DNA of 64,000 nucleotides from Anaeramoeba flamelloides. Lineage: Eukaryota > Metamonada > Anaeramoebidae. Each line of letters starts with the position of its first letter. Position 1 is the stretch's first letter. Below the pieces are notes generated by a model. The model saw only the letters and a program-made list of their open reading frames with translations, searched no databases and was not told where the DNA came from. Positions 46,242-58,700 of the stretch are shown piece by piece. The stretch lies in contig JANTQA010000047.1 in NCBI GenBank assembly GCA_027625915.1, positions 14,880,001 through 14,944,000 of the forward strand, given 5' to 3'. A program made the position numbers and the translations under genes.

Positions 46242-49200
46242 CTCGAAAAATTACAGGTTTGTTTTTTTTTAGTTTTGTGGTTGGTTTTTTTTATTTTTGG
46301 AGTAATCAGTTCTTGGTTTGTTTGTGTGTTGGTTTAATAATTGAAAAATTCAAAAATCGACTTTTAACTGAAACAAAAATCAAAATAAAAAATTAATGTG
46401 AAAAATAAAACTGAATTTCCAATTTACAATTTTTGATCAACAGAAGCAAGAAAGTAGAAAGTTCCCATTTTTCTTTCATTTTAATTTAGTTTTTGGTTTT
46501 AGACTTTCCCAAAAATCCAATTCGTTCACAAGTATTAATATTAATTCTTGTTTCTGTAAAAATGGAGTTCAATTCGACACTACAAGAGTTATAAACTTTA
46601 AAAAAAACATTTACTATTAGTTTTCTTTTGGGATTTAACGAATTAAAGAGTTAAAAGGTAAGTTATTTTTAAAATCTTATTTTAATCTGAATAGATCAAA
46701 ATAATTCTTGTGAAGATGGTTTGTTTTAAATAGTTATCAATATAATGATTGGTTTTGTTCACTTATTGTCTTTTCTTTTATTTTTTTTGGAATAAAAATA
46801 TTTAACAGCTGTTGGAAAGATGAAAAATGTAATTATTTTGATTAATACCCTGAACTTCTTGAGAAAGTTGAATCATTTTTTTCAAGAATAACTTCATTTT
46901 TGGAAAGTTGCAAAAAACTTGATTTTGCAAAAAAGGAGATTAAAGAATCCCACGTGAAAGAAAACAGAGTGTTGTTTTGTTGAAAAAGAATTCCATTTTT
47001 CTCTTTTTTTTTTTAACTTTTTCTCATTCGAAAAATCAAAAATAAATAGGTTGAGATCTAAAAACTGACAAAGTAAACCTTTCATGAAAAAAAACTCTTT
47101 TGGTCATAAAGAATCTAAAACTGAAATCGACATATGGCTTATTTGTTTGTTTTTTGAATAAAAAAGAATGTTTTTAAAATAGAAAGTTTGGCAATAAATG
47201 ATCAGCACAACTCTTTACCCAGCACATAACCAAATCATACTATTGGCTTAGAATTTAGTAGTCCAATCCAAAATAAAAAAAATTGTATTCGCTTTTCTTT
47301 TTGGAAAATTAGGTAAATTCGATTTCCTGATCTCCAATTAAAAAGAACTATTCCTAAAACCACCTTTTTAACAAACACGTAACTGGATTTAAACTCAGTC
47401 CATTCAGGATTCCAAACCAATTAAAAAATAGAATTCTCATTTGGATAATCATTTAAATTTTAATTTATTGAGAAAGAAAAAAGTAAACAAAATTACATAA
47501 ATTACAACAAAAAGTAAAATGTCTTTTCCAAATTTCAATCTTGTAAAGGTGTTGTAATTGTTTTGGTTGAAATTTAAGTCAATCTCAACAAGTTTTTTCT
47601 AAAATTGTCTTCATAAAAGTAATCTATCTTTTTAGGTTATTTGGAGTTTTGCATTTTTTGACAAATTTTTTTTTAAAAACAAGAAAATTTTGACTAGGTA
47701 TTATCAATAACAAAGAAAGGAATATTAAATATTGTGATTGAGTCACACACTGTTTGGAAGAAATAGGCGTTTATTAAATACACACACTGTTTTGCTTTTG
47801 AAGTTTGGATTTATCAGCCATTTCTGGAGTCGCTATTAACTTATATTGATTTTTGTCTCAAAAGGAAATAGAGTTCTTATTTTCATTTTATTCAATTAAT
47901 CTGTACAAACAAATTTCTTTATCAATTTAACAGAAATGAGTTAACATCTGATTATAAGAAACTTGTACTTTAAATAACCCCTCACAAAGCCCAATTGTGA
48001 ATTAAGTGTGTTTTTAAACAATCTTTATATCAGTCAAACTTGTTTTTAGCTTTTTTTTTTTCATTTGAAATTTATTTATTATTTTTTTCCGAGCTTAACA
48101 CAAAATTAGAAGATTTTACTAAAAACATTTTAAATATTTATTTTTAACTTTAAGGACTACATTCCCACCCTTGGGGGGTTTGAGTAATTGTGTTATTTCA
48201 CTTTCACTTGTCAAAAAAAATTTTCACACGCAAGAAATTGGAAAAAAAAAAAAAAACATTTTTTGTCATCTTTACCTTTCCATAAAGACCATTTTTCTTT
48301 GTTTTTCAATGAAAGGAAAATTGAAAATAACAAAAAAAATAATTGCAAAAAATGGCTTTTAGGGATTTTCAAGTGCATTTCAAATTTGAGAACATTTCAA
48401 ACTTGTAAAAGCAAATTTAAAAAAGATTTAGAACAACTCTAGAAAATAGTGTGAGTTCCGAAAGTTGAAATGGAAATTCTAAAAAATTAAAATCAAAATT
48501 TAGCACGATCTAACAAGGTAAAAATAGTGAAAATTGTTGAAATTGTGAAAATTTCACATTTTTTCGAAAAGAAATTATGCTTGGACAAAAATTACTTGGA
48601 TTACAGAACTTATTCAAGGGTGATTTTATATATTATTTCACTGTTTTCACCTAAAAACGTAGTCCTTAATTATAAACTATTTCAAATAGTTCCAATTATT
48701 TCAAATAAATACAAAGATTTTAAGTTTTATTACATCAATATTTCCTTTCAGAATTAAAATAAGATTGTTTGTAAACATTAATAAGATTGGAATCATGTGA
48801 CTTAATTCTTAAACCCTATCATGGAAATAGTTCACAATACGATCAAGATAAATTTTTAATTGTAAACTTGTTTATCCCAAAAGATCAGAAACAAAAATTA
48901 CAATAAAAATAAATTTCACAAATTAATTTTTCTCAAAAAAACTCGAAAACTAAAGACATTCCACCATTTTTCGCACTTCGTAAGATAAACTTTCGTTCTT
49001 TTATTTTCTTTCCACCAACACAACACCATTTCCAAAAACAATATTAGACAATTTATGCCAATTAAAAACAAAAAAAAAAATTAAATATTAAAATTAAAAA
49101 TTTGGATCTATTTATTTCGATAATATATAAAATATTTCACTACTTTTTTTTCCATTTTTATGTCATTATTTTGATTCCTTTTCCATTTAGAGATCTTATT

Positions 49201-49273
49201 TGTTTTTTTAAGATTTTATTTTTTTGAATATAAATTATTTTTTCATCAATTGTATTTAATTCTTTCTTTTCTC
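46242..49273. other. 3-kb interval with one TIR element
   Basis: No supportable gene. It contains the terminal-inverted-repeat element at 48150-48669; the remainder is AT-rich. Confidence 0.6.
48150..48669. mobile_element. MITE-like element with TTAAGGACTAC termini
   Basis: About 520 bp bounded by TTAAGGACTACATT on the left and its inverse (AACGTAGTCCTTAA) on the right. A diverged partial copy starts at 62017 with TTTAAGGACTATATT and shares internal blocks ('TTTTGAGTTAT' or 'GTTTGAGTAAT', 'GGGATTTTCAAGTGC' or 'GGAATTTTCAAGTAC', 'TTTAGAACAA'). Confidence 0.65.
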
Positions 49274-52200
49274 TTATTTTTCCACTTTTTGCTTTATTTT
49301 AACCTTTCTTTCTTCATTACTTTTTTTGATTTGATTTCCATTATTTTGATCTAATTCTTTATTTTCCATTTTATCATTCTCTTCTTCTTTTATATTCTTT
49401 TTAACATTCTCTTCCGAATTTTGGTCCACTTCCCCTTCCCCATCTTTTTGTTCTGGTTTATTTTGTCTTTTTTCTTTTTCCAAATCTTCATCTTTACCTT
49501 TCCGATTTTCATTATTGTCTTGCTCGGTTTCTTCATTTTCTATTTTACCAGTTTCTTCTCTCTTTATATCCGTTTGAGCACCCTTTTCTGAATTTTCTTC
49601 TTTTTGCACTCGCTTATCCTTTTTTTCTTCTTGCTTATCTTTTTCTTTTTCTAAATGATCATTTTTTTCTTTTTGGTTTCCATTATTGTCTTTTTTCTTT
49701 TCTTCTTCTTCCATTTCTCCTTTCTCCTTTTCCTTTATATCCGTTCGAGTATCCTTTTCTAAAATTTCTCCACCATTATCATCACCAACGTCTTGTTTCT
49801 CCTTCTTTTCTTCTATCTTATCTTTTTCTTTTTCTAAATGATCATTTTTTTCTTTTTGGTTTCCATTATTGTCTTTTTTCTTTTCTTCTTCTTCCATTTC
49901 TCCTTTCTCTTTTTTCTTTATTTTCTTTTCTAAAATTTCATCATCATTATCATCACCAACGTCTTGTTTCTCCTTCTTTTCTTCTAGCTTATCTTTCTCC
50001 TTTTCTAAATGATCATTTTTTTCTTTTTGGTTTCCATTATTGTCTTTTTTCTTTTCTTCTTCTTCCATTTCTCCTTTCTCCTTTTCCTTTATATCCGTTC
50101 GAGTATCCTTTTCTAAAATTTCATCATCATTATCATCACCAACGTCTTCTTTCTCCTTCTTTTCTTCTTGCTTATCTTTTTCTTTTTCTAAATGATCATT
50201 TTTTTCTTTTTGGTTTCCATTATTGTCTTTTTTCTTTTCTTCTTCTTCCATTTCCCCTTTCTCTTTTTCCTTTATATCCGTTTGAGTATCCTTGTCTAAA
50301 ATTTCATCATCATTATCATCACCAACGTCTTCTTTCACCTTCTTTTCTTCTAGCTTATCTTTCTCCTTTTCTAAATGATCATTTTTTTCTTTTTGGTTTC
50401 CATTATTGTCTTTTTTCTTTTCTTCTTCTTCCATTTCTCCTTTCTCTTTTTTCTTTATTTTCTTTTCTAAAATTTCATCACCATTATCATCACCAACGTC
50501 TTGTTTCTCCTTCTTTTCTTCTGGCTTATCTTTTTCTTTTTCTAAATGATCATTTTTTTCTTTTTGGCTTTCATTATTGTCTTTTTTCTTTTCTTCTTCT
50601 TCCATTTTACCTTTCTCTTCTTCCTTTATTTTCTTTTCTAAAATTTCATCACCATTATCATCACCGACGTCTTGTTTCTCCTTCTTTTCTTCTGGCTTAT
50701 CTTTTTCTTTTTCTAAATGATCATTTTTTTCTTTTTGGTTTCCATTATTGTCGTTTTTCTTTTCTTCTTCATCGTCATCATTCTTTAATTCATTTGGATC
50801 TATTTTACGATAAAATAAAACATAGGCAGAGCGTGTTTTAACATTGTTTTCATGTGTGACTTGTGAAACCGAGCTATCATTGAAATTATACCATTCCTCA
50901 TTAATAGCATTTTGTGCATAAGCGGTATAGTGGCCACCACCGAGTCCACCAAAATGATTAGATATGGCATACAGCTTATATGTATACCCCATGGGATCAT
51001 GCGGACCAATAACATATTTTTTCATGTCAATAACACTTGGGAACTCGACAAATTTATCAATTTTTTTTCGATTAAAACCGGAGCCTGTAAACCTTTTCAA
51101 ATGGAAAATCAATATTTCAGGTAATTTCCATAAATCAAATTTTTTTACTGCTTGTACGAGATCTTCACAATTTCTGCAATACCATTTATTATTTTCATTT
51201 AGTTTTTCTTTTTGAACATAACTATCGATACAATCTTCAAGAGTAATTCTTTTACTTTTGTTCCTTTTATTTTGTTTTTTATTATTTTTAACTATTCTTT
51301 GATCAATTTTATAGTCATTAAATTTCACAGTAAATCTGCCGTAACGTTGATGGATCAATGGATTGAATCTAATACAAAATTTACAATTTCTAGTAATAAC
51401 AATTTTGCTTTTTTCATCCAATATTTTTTCAATAAAGTTGACGTTTTTGTTTTTATTTTCCTTTTCGTTTTCGATCAGAGACACAATTCTAAATAATGGA
51501 TTAAATTCATTAAACTTAAAACCAAATCCAATAATTTTATTTTCCTTATTTTTCATTTGATTCATCCTTTTTTTTGCCTGCCATCTATTATTATTTTTTC
51601 CATTTCTTCTATTTTTCCATTTCCCCTTCCCCATATTATTATTATTATTATTGTTGTTGTTCACTTGTGTATCACTATTCCGATTCCTATTTTCATTTTG
51701 ATTAGAAATATTATCATCATTGCCTTTTTGTTTTTCTTTTTTTAATTTTTGAAGTAGATCATTATATATATTTGGAATAATACTTTTAATTATACTTTCA
51801 CAGACCAAACTCAACTTTTGATACGAAATTTTCCCCTCTTCTAATCTTAGTAATACAGGAAATCCCATTCCGGTGTTTGCCATTCCTTTCAAAATCTGGA
51901 ATTGTATTGTAACCATAAGGGTTTTTTTTTCTTTAGGTTTTCCGATTTCATATTCATCTTCATCTTCATCTTCGTCTTCATTTTCATTTTCATTCTGATT
52001 TTCGGATTCTTTTTCTTCTTGTAACTGTTGCTTATTTTCAATTTCAATTTTTTTTAAGAAATTTTCTTGTTTATCAGGTAACTCATATGCAACGGTTATA
52101 TCACTATCCGTTATTTGGTTTAAACGATAAGAATTATTAAATACAGGATAAATTTTACCTTGATATATTTCCACTAATTTCAATTTTGAAGCCCCAATCC

Positions 52201-52434
52201 GAGTTAGCTTTGATATTTCTTTTAAAACTCCATCAACGCCGAATTTTTTTAATGAATTAATTTTATATTCAATTAAAGGAGCTTTACGATTTTTGGGAAT
52301 CAAGATAATTTGTAAATTATAATATGTGTTCCCTGGAAGGGGCACACTTAAATACATGAGTGGATCAAATTTATGTGTAATTTTACTACATTGAGGACAT
52401 TCAATACAATTATAAAGCATACCCTGAAATATAT
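49274..52434 (-). CDS. USP exon C: catalytic C-terminal half plus charged tail
   Basis: The acceptor is TTTTTAG before ATATATTTCAGGG, so the exon begins inside an Asp codon and reads 'D-IFQGMLYNCIECPQC', matching the family's 'VDTFHGLFKSTLVCPEC'. Choosing the nearer CAG acceptor would break the frame. It contains an insert with an acidic run ('EDEDEDEDEYE') and Asn tracts between the two halves of the catalytic core, then the His box. The last 500 residues are Lys/Glu/Asp/Asn repeats. Confidence 0.92.
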
Positions 52435-52735
52435 CTAAAAAAAAAAAAAAAATAAATTAAAAAAATGATATTAAAAAGATAATTAAAGTTAATAATCGAA
52501 ATTTCCTAATTAACAAGAACTAATCAAATTAGAGGTGTTATTTTTTTTCAAAAAAATGAACAATAGTCACCTTAAATCGGAACTTCAAGTTTAACCGATT
52601 CATTAAAAAGATTTTTAAACCAGAAAAATGTTTTTTCCAATAGTTAAAAAAAAAAAAAAATTGTTTTTTAGAAAAATAACACTATTTTCAATAAATTTCT
52701 CCAAAGTATAACCAACTAAAGTTTTTACGAAGGGA

Positions 52736-52766
<31 letters not shown>

Positions 52767-55700
52767 TTTAGCAATCATAATATTTAGTATAGGTGGTAAA
52801 TTAATATTTAACCGACCCTAATCAAAATATTTTTTGGATAAAATTAAAAAAAATTTTTAATTGATTTTACTTTTCTTCGAAATAAATTAATCCAAAAAAA
52901 AAAAAAAAAAGTGGAAAAATATAAAAAAAAAACAATTTTTTTTTTGTTTTTATCAATCGAGCAATTGAAGATTTCAATTTCAAGTCATAATACTGTTTAA
53001 AAAATCACTATTTGTTTTTATTAAAATTTATATTTAATCAAATGACGATATTATTGAAAATCATATTTAATTCGAAATCACAATAAAAACATTAAGAATA
53101 ATTGAATTGGAAATTCTTCTTTGAAAAATAAATTCAAATTTTTATTGAATTCTAAATTTCTTGAATTTAATGTTTTTCTTTAAGGAAATTGGTATATTTT
53201 ACCATTTTGAAAAATTTTAATTGTGTGAACATTACTGAAAAATAAATTTTTTGGGTGCCAGGGGATATCAAAAATTTGGAACCAAAACACCATCCACTGA
53301 TCTATTTGTGAAAAGAAAGCAAACCCAAAGTAATTCAGAGTTGAATCTTTAATTTTTTTGAACATTTTTTTTTTGATTAAATTTTTGGTTTTTATTAAAT
53401 TTGATTTTGAATTTTGAAATGTTGTTTATATAGAAATGAATAAAATTAACCATTGAATAAACCAAAAAATAGATCTGGGAAGGTGTGTATTTGAAATAAA
53501 CCCTTTCTTTTAGAAGGCCAAACAAGAAAGGTCACATTTCCAAATAAATTTGTTGAAATCAAGTATGAAAAAAAAAAAAAATCCAACCAAAGTACATTTT
53601 CAAGATTTGTCTTCTTTATCTTCTTAATTTGGATGAATCCAAATAATTTTATACCTCTTGGATTTCTCGTACCATTACTATTTATTATTATTTTACCAAA
53701 CGAATTTTTTCACAAATTTCCTTTCAAAATTCTTTTTTCAAATTTTTTATCAAACAAAACCAAAACAAAGAAGACCATTTCAAAAATTAAAGTAAAGAGG
53801 TTGAATTCTCGAAATCAAAACACAGTTACAAAAGATTCAACCCAAAATCAAAGAAAAATATAGAAAAATATTCAATCATATTCATAATTATTTTTCTTTC
53901 TCAATTTAATGGAATTTTACAAAATCACACAAATACATCTAATAAACCTTTATTTCTCAAGAAGTTTTCAAAAAATATCTGTATTTTCTTCAACCTAAAC
54001 TAAAATTAGACGAGTTAAATGAAAATAGGATATTTACAATTTATTTTGGGAATTCTTTATAAATAAAAAGTAATTTGTTTCTCAATAATTTTCCAAACAA
54101 AAAGTTTCCATAAAGAATTAAAAATAAAGCCAAGTAAAGAAGAAATAATTGTATCAAATATTATGAACAAGGCCAAGAAATAAATGATTTTTATTCTATT
54201 TTTTTTCTTGATCAATTTTTTCATTTTTTAGATTTTTCATTTTTTGGTTGTTATGTAAATATATTATACTCGTACATCTGACACTCTCATATTTATTAAA
54301 ATATTAATGTATTTAGTTAAAGAAATGATTTGAATGAATTCCTTTCTCATAAACGATGATACTCAAAATTTTTAAAATGTGCTTATCCCCTTAAAGTATT
54401 ATTATTAAACTCTATGAACAAAATTATCTTTGATCAAATTTGTTACTGTATATCTCAGTAATTAATTTTATATACCCAAATAAACACATCAAATTTAATC
54501 TCACTTTTTTTTTTTTTTTTCCTCCAGTGTTATTTTCATTTACAGTAGCTAGTAAAAGTTTAAAAAGTCAATAGATCAAAATTTAATTAAATTTGTTTCC
54601 AATCTGAAGATTTTGTCTGATTCCTGAATAATTTTGTGTTTTTAAATTTTCTCAAAAATACCAATGTAATTTGAAGTTTTTTTTTTTTTTTGATTCCAAG
54701 TTGAAAAGCATCATTTTTTTTCCAAAATTTATCACAAATTAGAGGACAAAAAAAAAAAAAAAAAATACTATCAACCAACAGAGTCATTAACTTGTATTCT
54801 TGAATTCTAATTCATAGAATTGAAGATAAAGTATACAAATCCTTTTGAATGATATAATATTTTGGAAAATTTGAAAAGGAAAACAAAGGATGTAAATTCG
54901 AAACAGATAAGTTATCAAAGTGTAATTTTTTAACCCCCCCCAAAAAAAAAAAAAAACTGTGATGTTATGCAATTTGGGAAAATAATCTCTCTCTCTCTCT
55001 CTCTCTTTATTGAACATGAGATAGATAATATCAAAACATAGAACCTCATTTTTGTCAGAATCATTAAACTGTATTTAGTGATTTTTATCCATTTTTTTTT
55101 TTTACAACTTGGATAGTATTGTAAATCAAAGGACAGCTTTTCTTTACATAATTGGAAAAGACAAATAGAGAAGACTAAAAGAAAAAAAAGGAATTATTTT
55201 TATGTTTCTTGAAGGAAAAGCAAAAGCAAAAAAATAAAAAGCAAAAACAAAAATTGATAAGGAAAAAAGTAAAAAAGAAAAAAAAAAAAGAAATTTAAAA
55301 AGGGATTAAAAGAAGTAATTGGTAAAAATCGTAGATAAAAAATCAAAAAAAAAGCAATATTTTCTGTAATTAAGAAAACCCACTCAAAATTACATCCACG
55401 ATACTATTGGTTAATTGAGTTTGATTAGATAGCTGATCATGAAGTTTCATTTGGGGAAATGGGTGCTTAATTGTTGAATTTTCTTTTTTCTTTTTGATCT
55501 CTCTCTTTTTTTTAACCCATTGATATTTTTGTCTTTTTCTTTTCTTTTTTTAGTTTCTGGTTACCCAATTGTTTTGAAAAATTCTTTTATAACAAGATTT
55601 ATAGTCACAAATTAAAAAAAACTTGTTATTCTAATGTTATTGAAATAGTGGATCTGATTTTAGAAAAACCATATTGATTTCTCTTGGGGTTTAATTTAGA

Positions 55701-58700
55701 TCTTTAATTAGAAGATCAAAATGAATATTTTTTTTTTCAAAATGGAGTCTAAGAATTTTGAATTTTTAAATTTTTAAGAAAATATATAGATTGATTATGT
55801 TTTACTTGGTACCAATATCAACTATTCTTCCCAAAAATTTATTATTCTATTTATTTTTTATTTGTTCTTCATAGGTCCATTTATAATAAATAATTAATAT
55901 TTGTGACATTTTTTTGGGATCTTTTGACTGAAATAAAAGTATATTTCAAATCTCTGTTTATCTTTTCAGTTTGTTTTTATTTCTACACTTATAATTTGTA
56001 ATTTGTTTTTTTGGGATTGTTGTTTAATTTTTAGATTTGAGGAGAATTGGTAAAATCAAAAAAAATAATTTCATCAAAAATGTTCAAAAAATGAAAAGTT
56101 ATACATTTTTATTCAATTATTTTGAGTGATGTCTCTTTGAATTTCAGATCAAAATTTCAAAATTTTCAAACAGATTACTTAAAACATTTTTTCAGTTTCT
56201 GCAAATGGCTTAATTCTGAAAAACTACATTGAAATTTTCTTTATTAATTTGTCAAGGATCAAGAAAGTAAAAAACAAAATTTTGAAAAAGAATCTTTTTT
56301 CTATTCAAATTTGTTTTTAAAAACTTGAAATAGAGAAAATATTGAAAAAAGTTTGTCAATTGACCTGAATGTAAAATTTACGATCAAAAATATTATTCTT
56401 TTTGAAAAATTAAATTTATTTGTGAGTTGTTTTCAAAAACAGTAGAAGGATATTAGATTAGAAAAGAATTTCAAATTTATTCTTGTTATTTTTCTCAAGC
56501 AAAAATATTGGAAAAAATATAAAAAGAGTTGGTTAATCTTTGTGATCAACATCACGTAACATATTCGATATTGTTTACCAAATGTTCTTGTATTGGGTTA
56601 AGCTTTTCTTTTCTGGAAAGAAAAAAATAAGCTAAAAATTAGTGAAAAAATATCAAAACTTTTTCAAATTAAAAATATAGGAGGAAATTGTTTAAATTGG
56701 GGTTTTGGAGTTTTTTTTGGGAAAGAAAATTCAAATTCATAAAGTGAAAAATTCAAGTTACTAAAAATATCAGATCACTTTATCAAAAAAAAAATATTGC
56801 AAATAAAAAGGTTTATTTTGGCTTTTGGATCTTATCAATTGACTTTTTGAAATCAAAAAAAAATATCAATTTTTTGATAAAAATTTTTTTACTTAGGATC
56901 AAAAAAAGAGTAGCAATCGAAGCAATCAACCATTTAATAGGAGTTGGAAAAATTCAGTTTCATTTTTACTTTTTTTTTTAAATAATTGAAATGACAGAAT
57001 TTCAAAAAGAGAAAATAACAAAACATTTTTTTTTATTTATAATTTTGTTGTCTTGGGATGTTTAATGGTCCAAAATTTTACTCTTTTAGTGGCCAATCAG
57101 ATAACAACAATTCACCAGACGAAGTTCCAATATCAAATGAGAGTTTGGAACAAATATTAAAAGAAATTAAAATACAAATGAAGATCTTTTATATTTGTTG
57201 TTTTTAACATTTCTAACTATTTTCGATAAAGATCGCAAAGGATGAAAAATAAATAAATTTTTTTTTTTTTTTTTTGTTTTTAGTCTTTTTTATTTTTTTC
57301 ATATTGTTTGCCCACAAAAAATAACATTTGCTATTGCTTTTTAAAAAAAAAAACATCTGAATATATTTTTTTAGAAGCTTTCAGCTTCACAAATAAATAT
57401 ATTCGATATTTTTTTTTTTTTAAAAATCAATAACTGCTGATATTTAACAATATTGTTAAATTTTTCAATTGTTTTTAAAATTATCGAATAGGATTTTACT
57501 TTTTTCTTGAAAATTTAGCAATTTTGAAAATCTATTTTGAGTGATCAGAAATTTCAAACATCGTAACCCAAATACTCAATAAGAGTCTAACTCTTGATAA
57601 ATTAATTTAATTTTCCATTTGTAATTAAATCTTGAACAACAATTTACTTTAACAAAAACAAGTACATCGATTGTATAAAATGGCATAGGTATCTATATAT
57701 TTGCAAATATATAGATATTTACAAAAAAAGTGGTGCATTTTTTTTTACATTTCATAAAAAAACATCTTTTTTAGTGGGGGTATTCATTAATGGACAATAC
57801 TCAAATTAAGTTTAATATTAGTACGATTGAATCAATTACTTTGGTATTTATTTCAAAATATGTTAGATGAAAAATTTCCAAAAAAAAAAAAAGAAACTTT
57901 TTTTGGTGAAAACGATGTACGACCAATTTCAATAAAAAACTGGAAATACGAAAAGGGTACAAATGATTTTTTAAAACAATAAAATGCAGTTATATGTTTT
58001 CAATTCTATTTGAAATTTTTTTTGAGATTAAACAAATTATGAAAACGATTTTTTCGATCAAAAAGAAAATAACACCAATTTTCACATCTAAAAAATATCC
58101 AATAAAATCGAGATCAGAAAATTTACTCTCTTTTATTTTATGGAATACAATTCTAAGAAAGAAATTGAATTATTATCAATAACCAATGAATAATTAATAA
58201 TGGTTTTGTATATTTAAATAGTTTCATGACGATTAAGTCGAATAAAGATATTTTCAAATAAATTTGCCCCACTTTTTTGAAAAAAGCGTATATATTTTCA
58301 AATAATATCAGAAAAAAAATGAAGGAAAAAAAAAACTTACCAACAATAAAACTATCATTTCTGCATTTATAATTAAACCAGCTTTTTTCAGCTAATTGAC
58401 GAAGATCAGGATTATTTTGATCATCATCATCATCATCAGAATCATCATCAATATAAGGTTTCTCTAATATTCTATTCAAGTCTTCATGAAGGCCATCTAG
58501 TAAGAATGAAATTAATTCATGAGAATCGTGTTGAGAATATCCAATAAACTGTGAAGATATTTTCCCAAGAAGATTTTTTAACGCTCTTGGGCTAATTGAA
58601 TAATTTCTGCCTGACCAATAGTCCTTTACAAGGCCACTAAAGCAGTTTGCCAATTTACCGCCCATGCCAAGAGGGTTCTTTTTGTTGATATCAGAAAAAT

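Larger units (their letters stand above)
52435..58340 (-). other. USP intron, 5906 nt
   Basis: Donor G|GTAAGT at 58340, acceptor TTTTTAG at 52435. It contains dispersed repeat copy B (53178-54245 and 55560-55960), an (ATT)n run near 52740, a (CT)n run near 54987, a 26-bp palindrome and a GTGGGGA-family element right beside the donor. No exon is recognised inside. Confidence 0.85.
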
